Assembly: GCA_020634975.1 (NCBI GenBank)
Contig: JACKAQ010000002.1
Location: forward strand, 620,001 to 684,000
Origin: JACKAQ01 sp020634975 [NCBI: Calditrichia bacterium]
Lineage (GTDB): Bacteria; Calditrichota; Calditrichia; RBG-13-44-9
Direction of reading: 5' to 3'
DNA length: 64,000 bases
Numbering within the stretch: position 1 is the stretch's first letter; each line of letters opens with the position of its first letter. Positions 18,058-26,926 of the stretch are shown here, piece by piece. Position numbers and translations under genes: made by a program. A model generated the notes under the pieces. That model was not told the origin of the DNA. It searched no databases and saw nothing but the letters and a program-made list of their open reading frames with translations.

Positions 18058-20906
18058 TAGTTATCTGCGACCTCCCCGACGTTTTCACCCATTTTTTTCA
18101 GTATCGCTTTGAGCACCGCATTGTGAAACGCCCGGCGCACCGGATAAACGCCGCCGCGTTCCCGGGTGGGATAAACGCGGTTGGTCAGCAAAACCATCGC
18201 AATTTTGCGATTCGGATCGACGACAAATGTGGTTCCGGTAAATCCTGAATGTCCAAAGCTGCCTTCGGAGAGCAGATCGCCATACATCGATTTTCCTTTG
18301 GATGGCGTGTCCCAGCCAATCGCGCGGTTGCTGCCCTCGGGTATATTTTGCGGGGTTGTCCAGTATTTTACCGTCGATGGCGACATGTATCGTTTGTTCG
18401 CGTAAATGCCGCCGTTGATCAACATTTGACCGATGACCGCCAAATCTTCCGCCGTGGAAAACAATCCGGCATGCGACGAAACGCCATTCAGGAAAAAAGT
18501 GTTTTCGTCGTGAACATCGCCGTGAATCAAACCTCGATCCATGCTTCCGCCGATTTCTGTCGGTGCAATTCGCGGCAGCAAATCGCGGGATGGGTTATAC
18601 ATGGTATTTTTCAAACCGAGCGGTTTGTAAATCAGATCTGCGGAAAGTTCGTCCATCTCTTTTCCGGTGATCGTCCGGAGAATTTCGCCAGCCATAATCA
18701 AACCGAGATCAGAATAAATCATCGAATCGCCGGGTGTGTAATCGAGCGGCAGTTGATAAATGTAATCCAGCGCTTCGGCTTTATTTTTGGCTTCTTTCCA
18801 CAGCGGCGACCACCAATGCGCGCCGGAAGAGTGGGTGAGGAGGTTGCGGACAGTTACCGAATCTTTCAATCCGCCGGTGAATTTCGGCAAATAGCTGTGA
18901 ACCGGAATGTCCAGCTCCAGCCGGTTTTGTTCCCACAACCGCATCGCGGAAATGGTGGTAGAAACCACTTTGGTTACCGATGCGAGATCGTAAATCGTTT
19001 CGGCAGTAACCGCCGGAGATTTCGGATCGTAGGTTTGTCGCCCGAAACTTTTGCTGGCCAACAGTTTTCCGTCGTGAACGATAGCAACTTGTGCGCCGGG
19101 GAAAATCGAATCTGCGATGGCTTTTTTGAGCACATCGTAGGCTTCGGTGAACAGTTCATCGTCAATAGCGCGTTCAATTTGCATCGGTCGGGCATCGCGT
19201 TGCAGCCCGTCGCCAATCGCATAAAACTCCGGGATGGAAACCGGCAATTTCCCGCGAACCGGAATTTCCCCGAACACCGCTTTTACCGCAGCGTTCACAG
19301 CCGTTCCGCCCGTGCCGTACGCACACAGATAACTCGGCGTGTTCGGCATTTTGCGAATTTCGTATGGCGAACCGAATGAAACCACCGCCATCGGCGTTTC
19401 GGTTTCGAACAGTTGATCGAGCAGCATCACCACCGTATCCGGCAGCGAAACAGAGCCTTTGTAGCTGCCCCAGGTCACAAACACACCGGCGACGATGGCA
19501 TCCACTGAATCGGCCATCGCGACAATTTCCTGCGCTTCGGCAACGGTGGTTCGCGGATCGATCATCGCGGTCATCGCACCGGGAATCCGGCGGGAAACTT
19601 CGCGATTGAGCGCGGCGTCGTAACTGCTGTTTTTGCGATCGGTGATGGTGAGAACCATCGCTTTTTTGATATTTTCCGCAGCCAGCGGCAGCACATTTTT
19701 CTCATCGCGGAGCAGTGTCATTGCGGCTTCGGCGATTTCGGCAGCTTTTTGGCTGTGGGCATTTGTGGCGACAACCTGTTCAATTTTCTCAAAATCGATC
19801 TGCGGTTTCTGATACAATCCCTGATCAAATTTTGCCTGCAAAATCCTGCGAACCGATGCGTCGATCCGTTCCGCAGAAATCCGCCCATCTTTGGCAGCCT
19901 GCACCACAAACCGATAGGTCGATTCAAATTGCGGTGGAATCAACACCATATCGATGCCGGCGTTGATGGCACGAACAGCCGCATCGCCGCCCCAATAATT
20001 GTTCGTGATGCCGCGCATGTCCATCGCATCGGTGACCGCCAATCCCTCGAAACCGAGTTGATTGCGGAGAACTTCGGTAGTAAAATACGGATCGATCGAC
20101 GCCGGACGACCCTCCATTTGCGGAAACGCGCTGTATGTGATGTGCGATACCATGACCATTTTTACACCAGCGGCAATCGCAGCACGAAACGGCGCAAGTT
20201 CTGTATTTTCAATACGTTCGGCAGATGCGCCGATCACCGGCAAGCCCAAATGGGAATCCACATCTGTATCCCCGTGACCGGGAAAATGTTTGGCTGTGGC
20301 ATAAACGCCGCCGTCTTGCAATCCGCGAATAAACGCGCTGCCCAGTTTCCCGACCATTTCCGGATTCTCGCCAAATGAACGGGTGTTAATAATAATGTTA
20401 TCGGGATTATTGTTGACATCCAGCGCCGGCGCATAACCCGCCTGAACCCCAAAAACGCGGGCTTCTTCGGCAGTAATTTTGCCCATTTGATAGGCGTATT
20501 CTTCCGAACCGGTCGCGCCGACTGCCATATTTTGCAGAAAATCCGTGCCTTCGTTGATGCGCATGGTGATGCCCCATTCGATATCCGCCATCATCATCAG
20601 GGGAATTTTGGCTTCGTCCTGCAACCGCTGGATATCGCGGGCAACAGCGTAAGGATTGGCGCGATAAAACATTGCGCCACCGATGTGATAATCTTTCACC
20701 AATCGGATCATGTGCTGAAAATCAGGGTCGTCTTCATTGTAAAATCGAAAAACAAAGGCCGGCGCCATCATTTGCCCGATTTTCTCCTCCAGCGACATTT
20801 GCGATAATGTTGCGCTGACCCAATCTTTGGGTGGTGTTTCTGTCCGTGTGCCTGCACACTGCCACAAAAAGCAGGCAAGCAGTAGCGATAAGAGTATTTT
20901 TTTCAT
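18057..20906 (-). CDS. NagZ-like GH3 beta-N-acetylglucosaminidase fused to AmiE-like serine hydrolase; lipoprotein
   Basis: 949 aa with a lipoprotein signal (LLLACFLWQCAG, acylated Cys17). Residues about 30-370 are a GH3 N-terminal barrel of NagZ type: TAKHFPGHGDTDVDSHLGLP carries the Asp-His acid/base loop special to NagZ, and AVTDAMDMRGI carries the nucleophile. A GH3 C-terminal domain follows (about 395-580). Residues about 600-940 are a class C beta-lactamase-like serine hydrolase with SxxK (ASVTK), YSD and HSGFTG motifs. In Bacillus subtilis the separate proteins NagZ and AmiE (a beta-lactamase-fold MurNAc-L-Ala amidase) act in turn on muropeptides, and this fusion is best read the same way. 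It is the first gene of the operon containing murQ and nagB. It should act in the periplasm or at the outer membrane. Confidence 0.9.
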   Translation of the reverse strand: MKKILLSLLLACFLWQCAGTRTETPPKDWVSATLSQMSLEEKIGQMMAPAFVFRFYNEDDPDFQHMIRLVKDYHIGGAMFYRANPYAVARDIQRLQDEAKIPLMMMADIEWGITMRINEGTDFLQNMAVGATGSEEYAYQMGKITAEEARVFGVQAGYAPALDVNNNPDNIIINTRSFGENPEMVGKLGSAFIRGLQDGGVYATAKHFPGHGDTDVDSHLGLPVIGASAERIENTELAPFRAAIAAGVKMVMVSHITYSAFPQMEGRPASIDPYFTTEVLRNQLGFEGLAVTDAMDMRGITNNYWGGDAAVRAINAGIDMVLIPPQFESTYRFVVQAAKDGRISAERIDASVRRILQAKFDQGLYQKPQIDFEKIEQVVATNAHSQKAAEIAEAAMTLLRDEKNVLPLAAENIKKAMVLTITDRKNSSYDAALNREVSRRIPGAMTAMIDPRTTVAEAQEIVAMADSVDAIVAGVFVTWGSYKGSVSLPDTVVMLLDQLFETETPMAVVSFGSPYEIRKMPNTPSYLCAYGTGGTAVNAAVKAVFGEIPVRGKLPVSIPEFYAIGDGLQRDARPMQIERAIDDELFTEAYDVLKKAIADSIFPGAQVAIVHDGKLLASKSFGRQTYDPKSPAVTAETIYDLASVTKVVSTTISAMRLWEQNRLELDIPVHSYLPKFTGGLKDSVTVRNLLTHSSGAHWWSPLWKEAKNKAEALDYIYQLPLDYTPGDSMIYSDLGLIMAGEILRTITGKEMDELSADLIYKPLGLKNTMYNPSRDLLPRIAPTEIGGSMDRGLIHGDVHDENTFFLNGVSSHAGLFSTAEDLAVIGQMLINGGIYANKRYMSPSTVKYWTTPQNIPEGSNRAIGWDTPSKGKSMYGDLLSEGSFGHSGFTGTTFVVDPNRKIAMVLLTNRVYPTRERGGVYPVRRAFHNAVLKAILKKMGENVGEVADN

Positions 20907-21151
20907 TATAAACCTATGGTTTGCTGAGCGGTAAAATTGTGAAGTTACAAAAAAAGTCCAATGCGGCTGTCGCGAATATTTGTGATTTGCTGACTAAGTT
21001 AACACAGTTGGCCAACATTATCAATCATTTACGGTGTAAATATTCCAACTCGAAGTAGAAATTAGCAGATTTTCTTTATCCACACTGTTCGTAAATCCTC
21101 TTAAAGTTTAATTTTAAAATTTTTTTTATCTACATTTTTTTAACTGGAAAA

Positions 21152-21176
21152 CATACTATATTAACTGTATATTATG
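21152..21176. promoter_or_regulatory. Imperfect dyad between divergent araC-like and GH3 genes
   Basis: CATACTATA (21152-21160) and TATATTATG (21168-21176) form an inverted repeat with one mismatch and a 7-nt spacer, 12 bp before the AraC-type start. The 282-bp gap between the regulator and the salvage operon is AT-rich and must hold divergent promoters. The dyad is a candidate operator; its TATATT half could also be the -10 box of the regulator. Seen in sequence only. Confidence 0.3.
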
Positions 21177-21188
21177 ATCAAATAGCAG

Positions 21189-22091
21189 ATGTTGAATAAA
21201 AATAGTATCGGTTGCGTTATGATGAAGCCTGTTAATGTAAAACTGACGAATTCCCCGCTCTCCTCATTCAAGTTCAAAAAAATCCATTTACCCGAGTTTG
21301 ATTTCAACTGGCACTGCCATCCCGAATATGAACTGATTTTTATGGTGAACAGTAAAGGCAAGCGCTTTATCGGCGACAGTATTGCCTATTACGAAACCGG
21401 CGATCTGTTCTTTCTCGGACCGAATCTGCCCCATACATGGTACACCAATTCTGTGAAAAACCAGCTTGGTTATCACGATGCCATCCAGATTCAATTTATG
21501 GAAAATGTTGCCGGATTGAACATTCGGGAAGCGCCGGAATTTTTGACAGTTTCCCAAATTTGCGGATTCGCCAGCCGCGGTTTGCAAATTGAGGGCGAAA
21601 CCCGCGCTCAAATCGCCGAAATTATGATACGGATGGATGGCGAAAAAGGGTTGGAACGACTGATCAGCCTGATGGAAATCCTCAACACGCTCGAAAAGGC
21701 GGACACGGAAAAAATGAAATTTTTGTCCAGCGTCGAGCTTTCACAGGAATTCCAGCCGGAGCTCCAAAGCCGGATAGACAAGGTTTGCACCTACATCAAC
21801 CAAAATTACAAACAACGGCTCAATCTTGAGCAAGCTGCCAAAATTGCCAATATGAGCGTTACCGCTTTTAGCCGGTTTTTCAAAAAATCGACCGGAAAAA
21901 CGTTCGTCCAATACGTCAACGAGTTGCGAATTGGCCGGGCCTGCAAGCTGCTCATCGAAAGCCAGCTATCGATTGCCGAAATTTGTTACGAGGTTGGGTT
22001 CAACAATTTGTCCAATTTCAACCGCCGGTTTTTCGAACGCCACAAAATGAGCCCACGCCAGTACCGGCAGGAATTCACCAAAAAATTTTAG
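21189..22091 (+). CDS. AraC-family transcriptional regulator
   Basis: 300 aa. The N-terminal half is a cupin-type sensing domain (FNWHCHPEYELIFMVNSKGKRF, YYETGDLFFLGPNLPHTW). The C-terminal 100 residues are the double helix-turn-helix AraC domain (LNLEQAAKIANMSVTAFSRFFKKSTGKTF, then SIAEICYEVGFNNLSNFNRRF and a final PRQYRQEF). It is divergent from the GH3/MurQ/NagB operon and followed by nagX-like, propeller and amidase genes, so it is the likely regulator, probably an activator, of amino-sugar salvage. In B. subtilis the analogous operon uses MurR, an RpiR-type repressor, so this is a different control type. ATG codons at 21219 and 21222 are alternative starts; no ribosome site decides. Confidence 0.9.
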   Translation: MLNKNSIGCVMMKPVNVKLTNSPLSSFKFKKIHLPEFDFNWHCHPEYELIFMVNSKGKRFIGDSIAYYETGDLFFLGPNLPHTWYTNSVKNQLGYHDAIQIQFMENVAGLNIREAPEFLTVSQICGFASRGLQIEGETRAQIAEIMIRMDGEKGLERLISLMEILNTLEKADTEKMKFLSSVELSQEFQPELQSRIDKVCTYINQNYKQRLNLEQAAKIANMSVTAFSRFFKKSTGKTFVQYVNELRIGRACKLLIESQLSIAEICYEVGFNNLSNFNRRFFERHKMSPRQYRQEFTKKF

Positions 22092-22096
22092 TCCGG

Positions 22097-22120
22097 TCGC
22101 CGGTTTTTTGGAACCGGCGA
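22097..22120 (+). terminator. Hairpin after araC-type gene
   Basis: TCGCCGGTT (22097-22105) pairs with AACCGGCGA (22112-22120) across a 6-nt loop, 6 bp past the regulator stop. Only a weak T-rich stretch (TCTGTTTTCGG) follows, so termination may be partial. Confidence 0.5.
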
Positions 22121-22239
22121 TCTGTTTTCGGAAAAAGAAATGCCCGGATAATACTGGCAGCAGAATTCCGGGTTCGCTATTTTTTTTCTTTTTGATCGGA
22201 TTACACGGTTAGGAAATTTTTTCTGGAAAGCGGTTGAAT

Positions 22240-23340
22240 ATGAAAGAACGACTTGTTTCTTTGGACGCGTTTCGCGGTATTACCATTGCCGGAATGATTT
22301 TGGTGAACAACCCCGGAAGCTGGAGCCACATTTACCCGCCGTTGGGGCACGCAGCCTGGCACGGCTGGACACCGACAGATTTTATTTTCCCATTTTTCCT
22401 GTTTATTGTTGGTGTGGCAATGGCATTTTCTTTTCCCGGACAGATTGAAAAACTTACCACACAGCAAATTTATCTGAAAATTTTGCGCAGAACGTTAACT
22501 CTTTTCGGGCTCGGATTGCTGCTGACACTGTTCCCGTTTTTCAATTTTGCTGAAATGCGGATTCCCGGCGTGTTACAACGAATTGCTGTATGTTACGCCA
22601 TTGCATCGGTAATTTATTTGAACACAAATCTGCGGCAGCAAATTGGTATCACCGGAATATTGCTGTTGGCGTATTGGGCGATCATGAAATTGATACCGGT
22701 TCCCGGTTACGGCGCCGGTGATTTAAGCGTAGAAGGCAACCTCGCCGCATACATCGATTTCAGTTTGCTGAAAGGGCATATGTGGAAAGAAACATGGGAC
22801 CCGGAAGGTATCCTGAGCACAATTCCGGCAATCGCGACCACGCTTACCGGCATTTTGACCGGTCACTGGCTGCGTTCCGGCAAACCTCGAGAAGAAATTG
22901 CCGGCTGGATGTTTGTCGCCGGATGGCTGGCTATCGTTGCCGGATTATTTTGGGGCATCGCTTTCCAGATCAATAAATCGCTGTGGACAAGCTCATATGT
23001 TGTGTTCACCAGCGGTTGTGCACTGCAATTTCTGGGATTTTGCTATTGGCTGATCGATGTAAAAGGCATTCAGAAATGGGCAAAACCCGCCATCATTTAC
23101 GGCATGAATGCGATTGCCGTTTTTGTGTTGTCCGGTTTGCTGGCGCGTGTGTTCATTTTTACAAAAATCAGCGGACCCGACGGGCAATCCATCTCGTTAA
23201 AACAATGGATTTACGAAACGCTGTTCACCAGTTGGCTAAGCCCGCTAAATGCATCGCTCGGCTACGCGATTTTAAATGTAGTTTTCTGGCTGGCAATGAT
23301 GACAATTCTTTATCGGAAACGTATTTTTATCAAAATTTGA
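22240..23340 (+). CDS. nagX: NagX/HGSNAT-like membrane acyltransferase
   Basis: 366 aa from the ATG at 22240; a TTG two codons earlier is less likely, and GGAAAG lies 9 nt before the ATG. Polytopic membrane protein with the heparan-alpha-glucosaminide N-acetyltransferase (DUF5009/DUF1624) signature: RLVSLDAFRGITIAGMILVNN, HAAWHGWTPTDFIFPFFLFI and IPGVLQRIAVCY. NagX proteins occur in GlcNAc-utilisation clusters of Xanthomonas, Shewanella and Bacteroidetes, and the human relative acetylates terminal glucosamine across a membrane. Here it lies beside the salvage operon, consistent with acetylating glucosamine or handling amino sugars at the inner membrane. Its exact reaction in bacteria is unproven. 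Confidence 0.85.
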   Translation: MKERLVSLDAFRGITIAGMILVNNPGSWSHIYPPLGHAAWHGWTPTDFIFPFFLFIVGVAMAFSFPGQIEKLTTQQIYLKILRRTLTLFGLGLLLTLFPFFNFAEMRIPGVLQRIAVCYAIASVIYLNTNLRQQIGITGILLLAYWAIMKLIPVPGYGAGDLSVEGNLAAYIDFSLLKGHMWKETWDPEGILSTIPAIATTLTGILTGHWLRSGKPREEIAGWMFVAGWLAIVAGLFWGIAFQINKSLWTSSYVVFTSGCALQFLGFCYWLIDVKGIQKWAKPAIIYGMNAIAVFVLSGLLARVFIFTKISGPDGQSISLKQWIYETLFTSWLSPLNASLGYAILNVVFWLAMMTILYRKRIFIKI

Positions 23341-23387
23341 GTTCAAAACAACGAAATATTCGTACCAAAAATTCCCGGAGTCTTATA

Positions 23388-24365
23388 ATGCGATATGTTT
23401 GGATGTGTTTGTTTTTATTTGGTTTAACAATAAATCTTTCTGCACAGTGGCAATCGGCCGGCGAGCCGGTAAAGGTTGCCGGAAGTGCAGCGGAAGAATT
23501 CACAAATCCGGTGTGGTCGCCAACGGACGGACAATTGATTGCGCTCACCAAACCGGATTACAGGGGCATCTGGCTGTTGGATTTGACTGATGGCAGCATC
23601 CGCCAAATCAGCGACGAAACCGGTGCCGGTTTCGGTTTTAGCTGGTCGCATAACGGTGCGGCAATTGTCACCCGCGTTGCCAAATATGAGGGGCGTATTC
23701 CCTTTAACGAAATTCTGGTGTACGACGTGGCTACCGGCGATTACCGTAATTTGACGACCACAAAAACCCGTTTTCGCGATGTGCCGCGCTGGAGCAACGA
23801 TGACGCGCTGGTTTACGCATTTGCCAAAAAAGACGTGGTTCAATACGAAACCGGGTTTGTTGCTGCCAAAGATTCTGTCAAAAAAAGTAATGCGCTGGTT
23901 TACAATAAAAATGGCAAAATCGCTGTCAAAAATAATAGCGAAAACGGCGAGGCTCTCGCGAAAGTTTACGATCCCGCAAAAGGCGCGCGATACATTAATA
24001 TTGCGGTTTCACCGGACGGGCAAAAAATAGCGTTTGAAGTGATGGGCGGCAATCTGCACACGATGAATGTGGACGGCAGCGAGCTGGTGGATTTGGGCGA
24101 AGGCTATCGTCCGGCGTGGTCGCCGGATGGCAAATACCTCGCGTACATGATCACCGAGGATGACGGTCATCGTTTTACGGCGTCGGATATTTACATTGTT
24201 CCGGCAACCGGCGGAAATTCGATGAATATCACCAAAACTGCCGATCGTATCGAATTGAATCCAACGTGGTCGCCGGAAGGTGATCAAATCGCATTCGACG
24301 ATTACAACGCCGGCGAGGTTTATATTCTGGCGATTCAGCCGGCCGCCGTTCAGGAAGAAAATTAG
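23388..24365 (+). CDS. Exported TolB-like beta-propeller (PD40 repeats) protein
   Basis: 325 aa from the ATG at 23388, with CGGAG about 10 nt upstream and a signal peptide right after it (MRYVWMCLFLFGLTINLSAQ). The frame stays open far upstream into nagX, but that part is a shadow. The protein is built of WD40-like PD40 repeats: NPVWSPTDGQLIALT, FSWSHNGAAIVT, VPRWSNDDALVYAF, IAVSPDGQKIAFEV, RPAWSPDGKYLAYM and NPTWSPEGDQIAFDD. Such TolB-type propellers work as periplasmic binding scaffolds; no catalytic domain is present. Lying between nagX-like and amidase genes, it may bind cell-wall fragments or act as an accessory to the amidase; this is inference. Confidence 0.8.
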   Translation: MRYVWMCLFLFGLTINLSAQWQSAGEPVKVAGSAAEEFTNPVWSPTDGQLIALTKPDYRGIWLLDLTDGSIRQISDETGAGFGFSWSHNGAAIVTRVAKYEGRIPFNEILVYDVATGDYRNLTTTKTRFRDVPRWSNDDALVYAFAKKDVVQYETGFVAAKDSVKKSNALVYNKNGKIAVKNNSENGEALAKVYDPAKGARYINIAVSPDGQKIAFEVMGGNLHTMNVDGSELVDLGEGYRPAWSPDGKYLAYMITEDDGHRFTASDIYIVPATGGNSMNITKTADRIELNPTWSPEGDQIAFDDYNAGEVYILAIQPAAVQEEN

Positions 24366-24409
24366 TGCTGTAAATTATCGAGAAAAGATGTAAAACAGGA
24401 AATTTTATT

Positions 24410-26926
24410 ATGCGTATATCTAAAATAATTATCACCTTAGCGGCGATATTTTCTTTGCAGGCAACTGCCCAGGTTACCGGTTTATCCGGTTGGGATATTT
24501 ACCTCGATCCGGGGCATAGCCGTACGGAAAACATGGGTATTTACAATTATTCGGAAGCGGAAAAAAACCTGCGCGTTTCACTTCACACACTGGAATTGCT
24601 GTTAACAACCACCGATATCGACACAGTTTGGAGCAGTCGCTATAACGACAATGTTCAGGTTTCGCTCAGCCAGCGAACAGATGAAGCAAACAGTTTGGGC
24701 GCGGCGTGGTATCATTCCATCCACAGCAACGCCGGTTCAGCGACGGCAAATAACACCTTGCTGTTGTGGGGGCAATATCAAAACGGGCTGGAAAAAGTGC
24801 CCAACGGCGGTAAAGACATGAGCCGGGACATGATTCCGTTGCTCACCGCTGCGATGCGCATTCCCACTATCGGCGATTACGGCGATTGCAGTTTTTACGG
24901 CTGCACGTTCACCGGACCGTATTTGCATGTCAACCGCACCACTTTTATGCCATCGGAACTCAGCGAAGCCGGATTTCACACCAGTCCAACCCAAAACACC
25001 CGGAACATGAATGCCGAATGGAAACGAATGGAAGCATATGCTTTCTATTGGTCGATTTTGAAATATCACAATCTCAACCGCCCAACCACCGGTATTGCAG
25101 CCGGGTATATTTATGATATCGAACGTGGAATTCCGCTAAACGGTGCAACAATTGTTATTGACGGGCAATCGTACACAACAGACACTTACCAATCGCTGTT
25201 TTTTAAATACACCAGCGACCCGGATTTGCTGCATAACGGCTTTTACTTTTTCGAAAATGTAACACCGGGACCGCACCAGATGATCGTTTCTGCGGAAGGT
25301 TTTGAGCCGGATACGCTCACCGTCACGGTTTCGGATACGTTTATCACGTTTACGGATGTGAACCTGATCGACGCCCGTCCGCCATTGGTTTTAGAAACAA
25401 TTCCCGCACAAAACGCCACGGAAATCAGCGTTTTTGATAATATATCTATCCAGTTCAGCCGCCGGATGAGCGCCGGTTCGGTGCAAAATGCTCTCACTTT
25501 TGAGCCGCCGTTAACCTACACAACCCAGTGGCAAAACAGCAATCGCAAGCTGGTTCTCAACCCGTCGGACATGCTGCAGGGCGTGCAGTACACAATGACC
25601 ATCGACTCAACCGCCCGCGATATTTTCAATCACGAATTGGATGGCAACGGCGACGGCATCGGTGGCGATGCATTTACCCTCACATTCACCACAGAGGAAG
25701 AAGATTTACTACCACCGCAGGTGAACGGTGCGTTTCCGCCCCAAAACGCGGTTGATGTCATTTTGCAACCCATCATCAATCTCGAATTTGATGAAATTAT
25801 CGATCCGGCATCCATTCAATCCACCAGTGTCGGGTTGAAAAATAGCGTAACCGGCGATCCGGTTCCGGGCACGATGCTCGATTTTCAGGTAAGCGATCGC
25901 ACGGTTTTCAGCTTTTTCCCGAATGATGCGCTGGAGCCATTAACCCAATATTCCGCAACTGTTCAGCCCGGATTGAAAGATTTGTTCGGCAACGAAATCG
26001 ATACGGAACAACAGTTTAGCTTCACCACCGGAAACGTTGGATATCAGGTAATTACCATCGATCCGTTCCAGGCGGACATTTTAACCAACTGGTGGGACCC
26101 GCAGCAAAGCGGTACCACAACCGGTATTCTGACCAACGAAACATCGCGCGGAAACAACAGCATTTATTTTAATTTGCTCAGCGGCAGCAACCGTTCCATG
26201 CGGTTGTCGTATGGCTGGGATGTCAGCGCCGGTAACTGGCTGATTCGCGAATATCTCGGTGGCGGAACGCCGCGCGGTATTCTTTTTGATGATACCTACA
26301 TTTTGCAGGTCTACATTTTTGGCGACGGCAGCGGCACCAAATTCCGCTTTGCGATAGACGATAACGCCCCAAATGGCAGCGCAACTGATCACGAAGTGAC
26401 CGAATGGATGCCCATCGACTGGATCGGCTGGCGGCTCGTTTCGTGGGATTTGGCAAACGACCCGATCGGTACATGGCTCGGCAACGGCGTGCTGAACGGC
26501 GATCTGCGCTTCGACAGCTTCCAGATTTCCTATGATAATGCAACCTGCAGCGCGGTAACCGGTGCCATTTATTTTGATGATCTTCTATTGGTAAAACCGG
26601 TTGTTGTGGGTATCGATGATGGGGGAGTGGCGCAAAATATCCCGACCGAACACGAATTACTGCAAAATTATCCGAACCCGTTCAACCCGACGACAGAAAT
26701 CCGTTATGCGGTGGCCAACAGCAACCGCCCGGTAAAACTGACGATTTACGACATGCTCGGTCGCGAAGTGCGGACGCTGGTGAATACCAACCAAACGCCC
26801 GGAAACTACACCGCAATGTGGGACGGTCGCTCGCAAAATGGGAATCCGGTTGCCAGCGGCACTTATTTATACACGCTTAGCATCGGCGATTTTCAGCAAA
26901 CGCGGAAAATGCTGTTGCTAAAATAA
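24410..26926 (+). CDS. T9SS-secreted N-acetylmuramoyl-L-alanine amidase, multidomain
   Basis: 838 aa, signal peptide MRISKIIITLAAIFSLQATAQ. Residues about 28-220 are an Amidase_3 zinc domain: His in YLDPGHSRTE, Glu in NYSEAEKNL, His in HSIHSNAG and the late catalytic Glu in MPSELSEAGFH. A carboxypeptidase-regulatory-like beta domain follows (about 235-300), then two bacterial Ig-like (Big_5) domains (about 305-410 and 415-510), an unassigned beta region (520-735), and a C-terminal T9SS sorting domain (about 750-838) starting LLQNYPNPFNPTTEIRY with KLTIYDMLGREV and the final SIGDFQQTRKMLLLK. It should cut the MurNAc-L-Ala bond outside the cell or on its surface, supplying the adjacent salvage system. 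Confidence 0.9.
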   Translation: MRISKIIITLAAIFSLQATAQVTGLSGWDIYLDPGHSRTENMGIYNYSEAEKNLRVSLHTLELLLTTTDIDTVWSSRYNDNVQVSLSQRTDEANSLGAAWYHSIHSNAGSATANNTLLLWGQYQNGLEKVPNGGKDMSRDMIPLLTAAMRIPTIGDYGDCSFYGCTFTGPYLHVNRTTFMPSELSEAGFHTSPTQNTRNMNAEWKRMEAYAFYWSILKYHNLNRPTTGIAAGYIYDIERGIPLNGATIVIDGQSYTTDTYQSLFFKYTSDPDLLHNGFYFFENVTPGPHQMIVSAEGFEPDTLTVTVSDTFITFTDVNLIDARPPLVLETIPAQNATEISVFDNISIQFSRRMSAGSVQNALTFEPPLTYTTQWQNSNRKLVLNPSDMLQGVQYTMTIDSTARDIFNHELDGNGDGIGGDAFTLTFTTEEEDLLPPQVNGAFPPQNAVDVILQPIINLEFDEIIDPASIQSTSVGLKNSVTGDPVPGTMLDFQVSDRTVFSFFPNDALEPLTQYSATVQPGLKDLFGNEIDTEQQFSFTTGNVGYQVITIDPFQADILTNWWDPQQSGTTTGILTNETSRGNNSIYFNLLSGSNRSMRLSYGWDVSAGNWLIREYLGGGTPRGILFDDTYILQVYIFGDGSGTKFRFAIDDNAPNGSATDHEVTEWMPIDWIGWRLVSWDLANDPIGTWLGNGVLNGDLRFDSFQISYDNATCSAVTGAIYFDDLLLVKPVVVGIDDGGVAQNIPTEHELLQNYPNPFNPTTEIRYAVANSNRPVKLTIYDMLGREVRTLVNTNQTPGNYTAMWDGRSQNGNPVASGTYLYTLSIGDFQQTRKMLLLK

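Noticed and set aside
18057-19100. Beta-lactamase resistance gene
   Set aside because: The serine hydrolase domain is fused to NagZ in a muropeptide operon; amidase function is better supported than antibiotic hydrolysis.
18249-19379. A 376-codon open frame opposite the GH3-serine hydrolase gene
   Set aside because: Antisense shadow; the - strand frame has complete domain motifs across the same bases.
22983-23387. N-terminal extension of the propeller gene into nagX
   Set aside because: The real protein begins at 23388 with a ribosome site and signal peptide; the upstream part is out-of-frame nagX.
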